Shown here one piece after another: positions 8,093 through 14,496 of a stretch of 14,540 nt of DNA. The number at the start of each line of letters is the position of its first letter. Within the stretch, counting starts at the first letter, position 1. The stretch comes from Prevotellaceae bacterium (lineage in GTDB: Bacteria; Bacteroidota; Bacteroidia; Bacteroidales; UBA932). The stretch lies in NCBI GenBank assembly GCA_031264875.1, contig JAISDK010000284.1, positions 1 to 14,540 of the forward strand, read 5' to 3'. The translations under genes were made by a program, and so were the position numbers. The notes under the pieces are model-generated. The model did no database searches. It was not told where the DNA came from and worked only from the letters and a program-made list of their open reading frames with translations.

Positions 8093-9262
8093 ATGATTGA
8101 TTTGAATAATATTGAAATAGCGTTTAAAATAAAGACTGACAAAGAGCTTAAAAGCGCTTATTTCTTATTTTCAATAATAAAATCTCCATTTACGGTTCGT
8201 TCTCTGGGCTTTCTGAGCAGTTTAGCTTTAAAAATGCGGCTGCCAGTCGCCTGGGCCGTGAAACCGACGTTATACAGACATTTTGTTGGAGGAGAAGCAA
8301 TTGAGGAATGTTTTCCTGCAATGAACAGAATGTTTGTGGAAAATGTCAAATCTGTTCTGGACTTTTCAATTGAAGCTGTAAAAGAAGAATCGGAAATAGA
8401 TTCTACATTTCAGGAATTGAAACACTCCGTCATAAATTCGGGAAAGCATGCAGCTATCCCTTTCAGTGTATTCAAACCCACGGCACTAACAACACATGAC
8501 ATCCTGAAAAAAGTATCTTTTAACACACCTTTGACTTCGGAAGAGCAGGTATCGTACAACAATTTCGTACAACGCATTGATACTCTTTGTACAGAAGCCG
8601 TTAAAGCCGGCAAGCCGATAATGATTGATGCCGAAGACTACTGGTTCCAAAAGGCTATTGATAACATTACGGAAGATATGATGCTGAAATACAATAAAAA
8701 AACAGCAGTCGTATATACCACATTACAGATGTATCGCCACGACAGGCTTGATTATCTGCAATATTTGATAGAGTTTTCAAAACGTCACAATATAATTATA
8801 GGTATAAAATACGTCCGTGGCGCATATATGGAAAAAGAGCGTGCAAGAGCATTGGAAGGAGGCTATCCTTCGCCGATATATCTTACAAAAAGAGATACCG
8901 ATAATGCTTTTAACGAGGCGCTTAGAATATCAGTAGAAAACTGTGACCGAATACATGTTTTTTGCGGCACTCATAATGACGAAAGTATTCTTGCTCTTAT
9001 GAAATATATGAAAAACAAAGGATTACCAAACGATTTCCCTACTATTTATATGGCTCAACTGTACGGAATGAGTGATAATCTGAGTTTTAACGTTGCAAAA
9101 GCCGGGTACAATGTTGCAAAATATCTGCCTTACGGTGAAGTCAGGAACGTATTGCCCTATCTGGTACGAAGAGCTGAAGAAAATTCGGCCATAGCAAACC
9201 AGACTGCCAGGGAGTTAATGATGTTGGAACAAGAATTGAAAAGACGAAAATCTCTGAAATAG
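8093..9262 (+). CDS. Proline dehydrogenase (PutA-type PRODH domain, monofunctional)
   Basis: The enzyme oxidises L-proline to pyrroline-5-carboxylate using FAD, feeding electrons to quinone; this is the first step of proline catabolism to glutamate. The 389-residue protein is a stand-alone PRODH barrel. Recognisable motifs in order are FKPTAL (127-132), MIDAEDYWFQ (177-186), TLQMY (210-214), KYVRGAYMEKER (239-250), GTHND (292-296), LYGMSDNLSF (323-332), KYLPYGEV (343-350) and YLVRRAEEN (356-364). The Arg-Arg-x-x-Glu of the last motif binds the proline carboxylate and amine in characterised enzymes. It has no aldehyde dehydrogenase domain, so a separate P5C dehydrogenase must be encoded elsewhere. 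The start lies 7 bp after the preceding stop, and a strong terminator follows. Confidence 0.94.
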   Translation: MIDLNNIEIAFKIKTDKELKSAYFLFSIIKSPFTVRSLGFLSSLALKMRLPVAWAVKPTLYRHFVGGEAIEECFPAMNRMFVENVKSVLDFSIEAVKEESEIDSTFQELKHSVINSGKHAAIPFSVFKPTALTTHDILKKVSFNTPLTSEEQVSYNNFVQRIDTLCTEAVKAGKPIMIDAEDYWFQKAIDNITEDMMLKYNKKTAVVYTTLQMYRHDRLDYLQYLIEFSKRHNIIIGIKYVRGAYMEKERARALEGGYPSPIYLTKRDTDNAFNEALRISVENCDRIHVFCGTHNDESILALMKYMKNKGLPNDFPTIYMAQLYGMSDNLSFNVAKAGYNVAKYLPYGEVRNVLPYLVRRAEENSAIANQTARELMMLEQELKRRKSLK

Positions 9263-9289
9263 ATTTTACTTTCTTTTTTAATTAAAGCT

Positions 9290-9340
9290 AAAAGGGTATT
9301 CTATATGACATTATTCACTATAGAATATCTTTTTGTTTTT
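9290..9340. terminator. Strong intrinsic terminator after proline dehydrogenase, probably bidirectional
   Basis: Positions 9290-9305 and 9319-9334 form a roughly 16-bp stem, including two G-U pairs, around a 13-nt loop. Plus-strand reading then gives a U-rich tail (CTTTTTGTTTTTTG). The A-run on the left side gives a U-run on the other strand, so it can also stop leftward transcription of the small ORF ending at 9356. Its position between convergent genes fits a shared terminator. Confidence 0.75.
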
Positions 9341-9355
9341 TGTACAGACTGCATG

Positions 9356-9487
9356 TCAATAATAATAAAGTAATGTCACTACTACGCCAATCAGAACCTG
9401 AACAAGAACTATTACAATTGACAGCAAGATTATTCCGATTACTACTTTACCATCACGGCTAATTTTTAATTTTTTCTTATGTTTCAT
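9356..9487 (-). CDS. Small single-pass membrane protein (43 aa), unknown function
   Basis: This frame reads ATG at 9487-9485 through to TGA at 9358-9356. The 43-residue product starts with a basic segment (MKHKKKLKISRDGK) and continues as one long hydrophobic helix (VVIGIILLSIVIVLVQ and on to VVVTLL), ending YYY. A positive-inside N-terminus and a single membrane span are typical of genuine bacterial small membrane proteins. The stop lies 16 bp from the bidirectional terminator at 9290-9340, which supports transcription in this direction. No family is recognised. Its start lies 3 bp beyond the stop of another tiny ORF on the same strand. Confidence 0.5.
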   Translation of the reverse strand: MKHKKKLKISRDGKVVIGIILLSIVIVLVQVLIGVVVTLLYYY

Positions 9488-9490
9488 TTC

Positions 9491-9640
9491 TTAGTTGATT
9501 TTTATAGAATAAATAACAAACGACACTACATATTTCACGAGAATGTTACAACAACAACAAACGAGTATATTTTCCTTATATTCATTCAATCTCTCCGAGA
9601 ATTTCATGTTTTTATAATAATTTTCCATTTTATTCAGCAT
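9491..9640 (-). CDS. Possible tiny ORF (49 aa) upstream of the small membrane protein
   Basis: The frame opens with ATG at 9640-9638 and ends TAA at 9493-9491, three bases before the ATG of the 43-residue membrane protein. The product starts MLNKMENYYKNMKFSERLNE, contains four cysteines in a row (encoded by a GTT/TGT-rich run) and ends in a short hydrophobic tail with YVVSFVIYSIKIN. The tight spacing suggests translational coupling if it is real. The sequence is very AT-rich and no family is recognised, so chance is a serious alternative. A TATCTTTG -7-like element lies at 9718-9711, without a -33 match. Confidence 0.25.
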   Translation of the reverse strand: MLNKMENYYKNMKFSERLNEYKENILVCCCCNILVKYVVSFVIYSIKIN

Positions 9641-9718
9641 GGTATAACTATTTATATTTAAGAATTATATATCGTCATATATTTAAAATCCATTCATTTT
9701 TTTTCGATTTCAAAGATA

Positions 9719-10302
9719 GGGCTGTTTTTTTACTTAGATTTCTTAATGTTTCTTAATATATGTTAAATATTCTTAAATTAAGATTTTTGCGTGAAAACAG
9801 TAATTCATGGTTAGTGATATAGTACTGATATTCTGTTTTATGTATTTCTCTTTTACGTAAAATCGAATAAAGATTGATTTAGATACGAAATTGCGGTATT
9901 TTAAATTGTCGTTTTTCAGTTAATCCTGTTAAGGCTTATACTTACCCCGAGCTGTGTTGCATTTACAGGGGATTGCCCACATTAATGACCTTCGGTTTTA
10001 TTTTCCAGTTGAATGTTCGACAGTCATCGAAAACGGTAATTTGAAATATACCTAAGCGCGAATACTGGAGTTGTTTCTTCCGGTGACAGTCTCAATCGGA
10101 TTACGAACCGGTCATCACATTCGACCCCTAACTGGGTTCTGGTGTACGCCTTGGACAGTTTCTACCGGTATGCCGTCTTTAATGGGACTTTTGTGATGTA
10201 TCGTATAATTTTTAACTTTTGATTCCGGAATGTATCGCATATCTGCAATGGCAGAATTCCGTTAGGGATGATATACCGGTAATTACAGGCAAAAATATAA
10301 AA
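9719..10302. other. AT-rich intergenic stretch, then apparent decayed repeat/mobile DNA
   Basis: I see no supportable intact gene here. Positions 9719-9925 are AT-rich with nothing recognised. Around 9935-10010 the text (TTACCCCGAGCTGTGTTGC, then GGGGATTGCCCAC and ATTAATGACCTTCGG) looks like a degenerate copy of a repeat I associate with Bacteroidales intergenic regions. Around 10040-10200 the minus-strand frame is interrupted by stops but reads GIPVETV and then NPIETV followed by NNSSIRA and VYFK. That is reminiscent of the tyrosine-recombinase C-terminal motif (PIETV-x-x-x-LGH-x-S-x-x-x-T-x-x-Y). This reading is weak. Confidence 0.25.
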
Positions 10303-10331
10303 ACCGCAATGCTAACAGCAGGCATTGCGGT
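10290..10331 (-). terminator. Intrinsic terminator of the TonB-dependent receptor
   Basis: ACCGCAATGC at 10303-10312 and GCATTGCGGT at 10322-10331 form a perfect 10-bp stem with a 9-nt loop. On the minus strand the stem is followed by a U-rich run (TTTATATTTTTG). It lies 24 bp past the receptor stop codon, in the right orientation to end that transcript. Confidence 0.8.
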
Positions 10332-10355
10332 CTTATAGCTGACAAATTTTTTTTT

Positions 10356-12647
10356 TTAAAATTTCACATTCAAGTCTATGACAAAACGGACAGGTTTGCC
10401 CAACTGTCCGAAAGAATTGCCGAATGTTTTGAAATAAAATGTTGTATATTTTGAATCCAATAGATTTTCGCCTCGAATACCCAGTGAAAGGTTTTCTTTT
10501 TCCACGGATATTCTTCCGTTCAATAGAGAATAAAATTTTTGCGACACATCATTGGCTTCCGTCCAGTATATTTTGCCTGCTCCGGAATATTTGCCGCCTA
10601 TCAGTAGCCTGTCGATAAACGTGTTTTTGAAATGAAAAGCATAATCTACAGTCAGCGATACAGTCTGTTCGGGTACGAATGGAACATACTTGCCGGAATA
10701 GTCCACAACGGCAGTTTCGTCGATTTGTTCCTGATATTCGGTGAATTTACTTTCGGTATATCCATAGCTCATTCCGATTCTGAAACATTTGAACGGATGG
10801 ATATCGGCTTCAAATTCAATTCCCTTACTCTGTGATTCGCCTGCATTTTTTATCATCCTGCCCTGTCCGTTGGGAGCAAATTCGGCAATTTGCTGGTCTC
10901 TGATGTCCAGAAGAAACAGAGTCATTCCTAAATTTATCCTGTTACTGCACAGAGATGCACGTCCTCCGATTTCGTAATTCCAGCTATATTCGGGTTTGAA
11001 TGATGTCGATTTTTGTATGTCAAATTCAACGGGACGCGTAGTTCGCATTTTAGTCTCTATCAAATCCGAAAACATTTGCAGATTGTAGCCTCCTGCCTTA
11101 TATCCTTTTGATACGGAAGCATAAACAATATTTCCTCTGTTTTCGTAGCGGACGGAAAACTTCGGTAAAAGCTGGGTGAAATCCATCTTTTCATTACCTG
11201 CAACAGTATCGCTTTTTGTGCCGCTGATAAGGCTGGTACCCATCCGCATCGAAAAGTCATACACGCTGTTTGTGTAGTGTTCCAGAGAAGCACGTTCATA
11301 ATCCAGACGGACGCCTGCGGAAATGGACAAGCCCTTAATCAGAAAATTATTGAGAGTGGGCTGTAAAAATGCGGCTAAACCGTGATTTTTAGTGACATAT
11401 TCTCCAATGACCGGAATTGTTTCATTGTTTATTGTTAGTGGAAAAGGCAACCCGGAATTGTTTATGTTGTATTGAATGAAAGCGACGCCGTCTTCCCTGA
11501 ATGTTACCAAACTGCCCGTGTTTAGATTCTGGAAAAAGCCAGAGATGCCTCCAATCCATTGAAAATTACTGTTTCCGCTGGAACGGACTGTGATTTCCTC
11601 ATTGACCGCATTCAGTTTCTGGGATTGAAACAGGGTAAACATTGAGGCCGCTGTAAAATCCTGATCGAGAAGCAGCGAATCTTTTAAAAACTGATGACCT
11701 GTCGTAGATGCAATTTTGAAGTTTTTGCCCTGATATTCAAAACGCAGACTGTTGTTCAAAACATTCCTGCGGTAATATGCTGCATCGTTGTAGTTAATGG
11801 TATCAGGCAGATTTGCAGTGAAATCGTATTTTCCGTAAGCATAACCGCTTTGGTCGGTATATTCGTAACTTCCTACATAATTCAATGAAAATGTTTCCGA
11901 AGGCCGCCAGCTTGCATTTGCCCGCAATGAAGCTGACTGTGTTGCTTCTACACTGTTCTTTTTATAAGCTGAAGACATAATGATTCCGGCAGCATTGAAA
12001 TAGTCAGGATTATAACCGGGATTTTGATTTTTAAAGCAGCCGTCTGTTGCCGAATAGTTTCCGCCCACGGAGAAGGCAAATTTTTCGCTTAACTTTGCAT
12101 AATGAGAGAGTTGGGCTTTTATATGCCCATAGTTTCCCGACGACAGTTTCACTCTTGTTCCCTGATAGTCCCATGGCGAAAGGGTGTAGATGTTTATCAG
12201 TCCGCCCATTGAATTGCGTCCGTATAAAGTTCCCTGCGGTCCTCGCAGGACTTCAATCCGTTTTATATCAAAGAAATCAAAATCGAAGGAGGTTTTGTCA
12301 AGATATGGAACATTGTCCACATACATCCCTATTGCCGAGTTTCCCAAACGCGAACCTACGCCGCGTATGTATATTGCCGATGTGTATTTCGAGCCATAGT
12401 CGGGAATAAACAGGTTGGGTACAAAGGCGCTTAATCCTCTCACACCCGATATTCTTTCATTTTCAATCCGTGTTGATGAAAGTATCGATACCGATGTCGG
12501 TATCTTTTTCAGTTCCTGTCCTTCTTTCGACGAAACAACAACTTCGTCAAGGACAATCGTTTCATTTTGCTGTGCCCGCACCATTTGCGGAAGCAGATAT
12601 AATAATGCTATAATAATATATGTATATGAATTTATCTTTTTATTCAT
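10356..12647 (-). CDS. TonB-dependent outer-membrane receptor, non-SusC type
   Basis: This is an outer-membrane active importer energised by TonB/ExbBD. The 763-residue protein has a signal peptide cleaved near VRA25. Its likely TonB box/N-terminal motif is ETIVLDEVVVSS (29-40). The plug domain covers about 45-155, with IYIRGVGSR (92-100) and RIEVLRGPQGTLYGRNSMGG (130-149). The remainder is a 22-strand-type barrel including YASVSKGYKAGGYN and a C-terminal strand ending VIDLNVKF, with the terminal Phe expected for barrel assembly. There is no N-terminal carboxypeptidase-like domain and no SusD neighbour, so glycan uptake is unlikely. A siderophore, cofactor or metal complex is the better guess. 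The stop codon directly abuts an 11-T run. It lies 92 bp downstream of a small membrane-anchored protein and probably shares its promoter. Confidence 0.93.
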   Translation of the reverse strand: MNKKINSYTYIIIALLYLLPQMVRAQQNETIVLDEVVVSSKEGQELKKIPTSVSILSSTRIENERISGVRGLSAFVPNLFIPDYGSKYTSAIYIRGVGSRLGNSAIGMYVDNVPYLDKTSFDFDFFDIKRIEVLRGPQGTLYGRNSMGGLINIYTLSPWDYQGTRVKLSSGNYGHIKAQLSHYAKLSEKFAFSVGGNYSATDGCFKNQNPGYNPDYFNAAGIIMSSAYKKNSVEATQSASLRANASWRPSETFSLNYVGSYEYTDQSGYAYGKYDFTANLPDTINYNDAAYYRRNVLNNSLRFEYQGKNFKIASTTGHQFLKDSLLLDQDFTAASMFTLFQSQKLNAVNEEITVRSSGNSNFQWIGGISGFFQNLNTGSLVTFREDGVAFIQYNINNSGLPFPLTINNETIPVIGEYVTKNHGLAAFLQPTLNNFLIKGLSISAGVRLDYERASLEHYTNSVYDFSMRMGTSLISGTKSDTVAGNEKMDFTQLLPKFSVRYENRGNIVYASVSKGYKAGGYNLQMFSDLIETKMRTTRPVEFDIQKSTSFKPEYSWNYEIGGRASLCSNRINLGMTLFLLDIRDQQIAEFAPNGQGRMIKNAGESQSKGIEFEADIHPFKCFRIGMSYGYTESKFTEYQEQIDETAVVDYSGKYVPFVPEQTVSLTVDYAFHFKNTFIDRLLIGGKYSGAGKIYWTEANDVSQKFYSLLNGRISVEKENLSLGIRGENLLDSKYTTFYFKTFGNSFGQLGKPVRFVIDLNVKF

Positions 12648-12684
12648 TTATTTCGTTATTAAATTTTTTAACAAATTGTTTTAC

Positions 12685-12706
12685 TGACCGGTCTATGTGA
12701 CCGGTC
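12685..12706. promoter_or_regulatory. Double palindromic operator-like site before the receptor gene
   Basis: TGACCGGTC occurs at 12685-12693 and again at 12698-12706, a 13-bp repeat pitch. The core GACCGGTC is its own reverse complement, so the block is both a direct and an inverted repeat. It lies 38 bp upstream of the receptor ATG. GACCGGTC-type palindromes are typical of TetR-family operators, so ligand-responsive repression of the receptor is a reasonable inference. No regulator gene lies in the window. Confidence 0.5.
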
Positions 12707-12709
12707 GGC

Positions 12710-12735
12710 AATAATCCATTCATGTATGGATTATT
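12710..12735. repeat. Perfect hairpin between the small protein and the receptor
   Basis: AATAATCCAT at 12710-12719 pairs perfectly with ATGGATTATT at 12726-12735 around a 6-nt loop. It starts 5 bp past the stop codon of the small protein on the minus strand and sits next to the double GACCGGTC site. No U-tract follows in the direction of transcription, so it is more likely an RNA stabiliser, partial attenuator or second protein-binding site than a full terminator. Confidence 0.5.
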
Positions 12736-12739
12736 CGAT

Positions 12740-13069
12740 TTAAATTGCTAATGACTTTGGAGGGGGACGGAGAAAATAATCCGACAAGTATTTTTTTCGT
12801 AGCGGGATACTGTTATCAATAATAGGAATATCAATGGCAAATCCCGAAAAAACTGTCTGCCGGTTTGGTCTGGGGATGTCTGCTACGTAATCGAATACAA
12901 AAGACTTGTCGATAGAAACAGCGCTGTAGCGTTCTTCGGTGATTTCTGCATTTGCTTCTTTTTTGATTTCTTTCCTGATCTGGTCGAATATGCCGGAGGC
13001 TACATAGCTTAAATAAAAAAAACTTAGTAGCAACGCAACAACAAAAGAAGATATGTAACTTATAAACAC
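12740..13069 (-). CDS. Small membrane-anchored or secreted protein (109 aa), unknown function, GTG start
   Basis: I do not recognise the family. The product has an N-terminal hydrophobic segment (about residues 3-26) usable as a signal peptide or anchor. A charged helical stretch follows (IRKEIKKEANAEITEER, about 32-48), then a beta-like segment and a C-terminus reading YLSDYFLRPPPKSLAI. There is no ATG in frame. GTG at 13069-13067 is the only sensible start, because an in-frame TAA lies just upstream. The promoter at 13105-13134 gives a leader of about 30 nt, consistent with this choice. The LR-x-PP tail parallels the LRAPP tail of the His/Cys-rich protein of the efflux operon, but this protein has almost no His or Cys. 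It is probably co-transcribed with the receptor. Confidence 0.62.
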   Translation of the reverse strand: MFISYISSFVVALLLSFFYLSYVASGIFDQIRKEIKKEANAEITEERYSAVSIDKSFVFDYVADIPRPNRQTVFSGFAIDIPIIDNSIPLRKKYLSDYFLRPPPKSLAI

Positions 13070-13104
13070 CTGTTTCCTGTTTTATTTTATAATTAAATCG
13101 GAGG

Positions 13105-13134
13105 CAAAGGTATTGAATTTTGTTGATCTGCAAA
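13105..13134 (-). promoter_or_regulatory. Bacteroidota-type promoter for the small protein and receptor unit
   Basis: On the minus strand, TTTG (13134-13131) is followed after 18 nt by TACCTTTG (13112-13105), an exact TAnnTTTG -7 element at near-standard spacing. The predicted start near 13098 leaves about 30 nt to the GTG at 13069. No comparable element lies in the 92-bp gap before the receptor, so one promoter may serve both genes. Confidence 0.6.
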
Positions 13135-13287
13135 ATATGCTTGTCACCTAATTGTCAGAACTGTGATTTTCGTGATTTGAAGGCATGTAACATTTCTTTT
13201 TTTGTGTTTTTGTCAAAGTAAAGTCACTTTTGGAGCTTATACTGATTTCGACACTCTGAAAGACACGCATTACATATCGCTGATTTT

Positions 13288-13914
13288 TCATCCCTTAATA
13301 CCGATCTCACTGAACATGTCGCCGTAGATGGCGGCTTTTCGCTCCAGCGACAGGGGATAGGCTCTCGATGACGACGGCATGCGGTAAATGCGCATGTTTC
13401 GACCGTGGATAGAGAACGGAATGTGGCTTCCGACTTTAGGGCAGACAGTTTCCGTACCGGCGGCGCACAGCTGTTCGGCAAGCGTCTCGGCAGCTTTCTG
13501 TCCCGTGGCAACGATGGCGCTCAAATCGGGCAGCCGGGCTATAACTCCGGCAATATCAAGTGGACGGACAATTTCCAGATCTTTGTCCGAGGCATTGTCC
13601 CGGTGTCGTATCACTTCCTCCGCCATGTCGTACATGGCTATGCGGCTCGATATAAGAAACTCGATAATCGATTCTTTCCTGAACGTTCCGGCTACCTCAT
13701 CGACGAAATGATTCCTGTCATCGAAAAAGACCAGCCCGAATATCCTCCACATGTCATTCTGATAATTGGGATAAAAAAAGTCCATTGACCAGCGTTGCCG
13801 TTTTGGCGGGAAACTCCCCAGGAACAGTATCCGGGCATTTGCCGGATAGAAGGGCGTCAGCGGATGTTGCTCTGCCGTAACGCCGGGAGACTGTGTTTTT
13901 TTACTGTCTGTCAT
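13288..13914 (-). CDS. Uracil-DNA glycosylase superfamily protein, hypoxanthine-DNA glycosylase (family 6)-like
   Basis: This is a probable base-excision repair enzyme removing deaminated bases such as hypoxanthine. The 208-residue protein has motif 1 as ILFLGSFPPKRQRWSMDFFY (29-48) running into PNYQNDMW (49-56). Family 6 enzymes use an Asn in this region instead of the Asp of classical uracil glycosylases; N53 is the candidate. A central segment, IAMYDMAEEVIRHRDNASDK (92-111), matches the 'D-V...R-x-x-S-x-D' block of the family. The C-terminal motif MPSSSRAYPLSLERK (179-193) corresponds to the 'PS-x-S-x-A...SLEEK' DNA-binding loop. The gene appears monocistronic. A TACTTTTG -7-like element lies at 13968-13961, about 47 bp upstream of the ATG. 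Confidence 0.82.
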   Translation of the reverse strand: MTDSKKTQSPGVTAEQHPLTPFYPANARILFLGSFPPKRQRWSMDFFYPNYQNDMWRIFGLVFFDDRNHFVDEVAGTFRKESIIEFLISSRIAMYDMAEEVIRHRDNASDKDLEIVRPLDIAGVIARLPDLSAIVATGQKAAETLAEQLCAAGTETVCPKVGSHIPFSIHGRNMRIYRMPSSSRAYPLSLERKAAIYGDMFSEIGIKG

Positions 13915-13960
13915 TACTGTACGGTTATAAATATCGTTATCCGCTTATGCGGTTCGCGTG

Positions 13961-13968
13961 CAAAAGTA
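13961..13968 (-). promoter_or_regulatory. -7-like element upstream of the glycosylase gene
   Basis: TACTTTTG read on the minus strand matches TAnnTTTG. The expected start near 13954 gives a leader of about 40 nt to the ATG at 13914. No TTTG lies 18-21 nt upstream, so this is a half-match only. Confidence 0.35.
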
Positions 13969-14018
13969 TGAAAAACAATTATACTTTGCACGGGACAGTT
14001 TTGTGAATTGCGTTGATA

Positions 14019-14042
14019 TTGAAACTCCTTCCAAAGTTTCAA
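14019..14042. repeat. Small inverted repeat at the edge of the repeat island
   Basis: TTGAAACT at 14019-14026 pairs with AGTTTCAA at 14035-14042 around an 8-nt loop. No T-tract follows on either strand. It is the first of several palindromic segments that fill the sequence from here to about 14445. Confidence 0.5.
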
Positions 14043-14131
14043 ATGGATACTCCACCAAACAGACACAGCACAGTTCGGAGTACCGTACGTCTCTTCTCAA
14101 CAACTCTGTAAGGACATAACCGTTTGGCTAA

Positions 14132-14168
14132 GGGCTGAAAGCCCGATAATCAATAGCACAGGGCAACG
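14132..14168. repeat. Half copy of the dispersed palindromic repeat also found at 588-645
   Basis: GGGCT-GAA-AGCCC (14132-14144) forms a small hairpin, followed by GATAATCAATAGCACAGGGC and AACG. The 16-mer AAGCCCGATAATCAAT (14139-14154) is identical to 592-607 at the other end of the window. Here the second arm is missing and the sequence switches at about 14169 into another repeat, suggesting truncation or insertion. Confidence 0.6.
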
Positions 14169-14170
14169 TT

Positions 14171-14445
14171 CAATGTCGTCAATTTAAGCGTAAAATACCG
14201 GCTCGGCGTAGTCTCCAGACTACGCCGTGTTAAAAGCAAGGCTCTAGCCTTGTAAAATACAAAATTCAGAAACAGAATAAAGAAAATAAAATGAGCGCCG
14301 AATACAAAACATTTAACATGAGGGTACTGCCTGAATAGTAGAGACGTGGCGCGCCACGTCTCTACTATTGTTTTTGAGGCTTTGCAAGGCAGAGCCTTGC
14401 TTTTAACACGACGTAGTCTGGAGACCAATGTCATCAAGTTAAGAG
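14171..14445. repeat. Nested inverted-repeat island flanked by near-direct repeats (MITE- or REP-like)
   Basis: CAATGTCGTCAATTTAAGCG (14171-14190) and CAATGTCATCAAGTTAAGAG (14426-14445) match at 17 of 20 positions and bracket the block. Inside, 14211-14252 and 14385-14425 are inverted copies of each other with two mismatches and one indel, 132 bp apart. Each arm also holds shorter palindromes, for example an 11-bp stem at 14204-14227 with a 2-nt loop and CAAGGCT/AGCCTTG at 14237-14252. The centre holds a 36-bp perfect palindrome. A minus-strand open frame spans the block but only reads through repeats, so no gene is called. The structure resembles a non-autonomous mobile element or clustered REP-type repeats. 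Confidence 0.6.
14334..14369. repeat. Perfect 36-bp palindrome
   Basis: Positions 14334-14351 (AATAGTAGAGACGTGGCG) are the exact reverse complement of 14352-14369, with no spacer. The GTAGAGACG...CGTCTCTAC core is, from memory, a recurrent intergenic palindrome in several bacterial phyla including Bacteroidota. It forms the centre of the nested inverted-repeat island. Confidence 0.9.
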
Positions 14446-14496
14446 AATGAGGTAATGAGGTCAAGGAAATATAATCCTGATTCATTGCTACTGAGG

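Noticed and set aside
9479..9661. 60-residue plus-strand ORF after the proline dehydrogenase
   Set aside because: It lies beyond a strong terminator in AT-rich DNA, overlaps the small minus-strand ORFs and has no recognisable feature.
12831..13133. 100-residue minus-strand ORF in another frame over the small GTG-started protein
   Set aside because: Its ATG lies inside the -33 element of the likely promoter, and its sequence looks like a frame shadow.
14150..14485. 111-residue minus-strand ORF at the right end
   Set aside because: It is made almost entirely of inverted repeats and palindromes, so the open frame is incidental.
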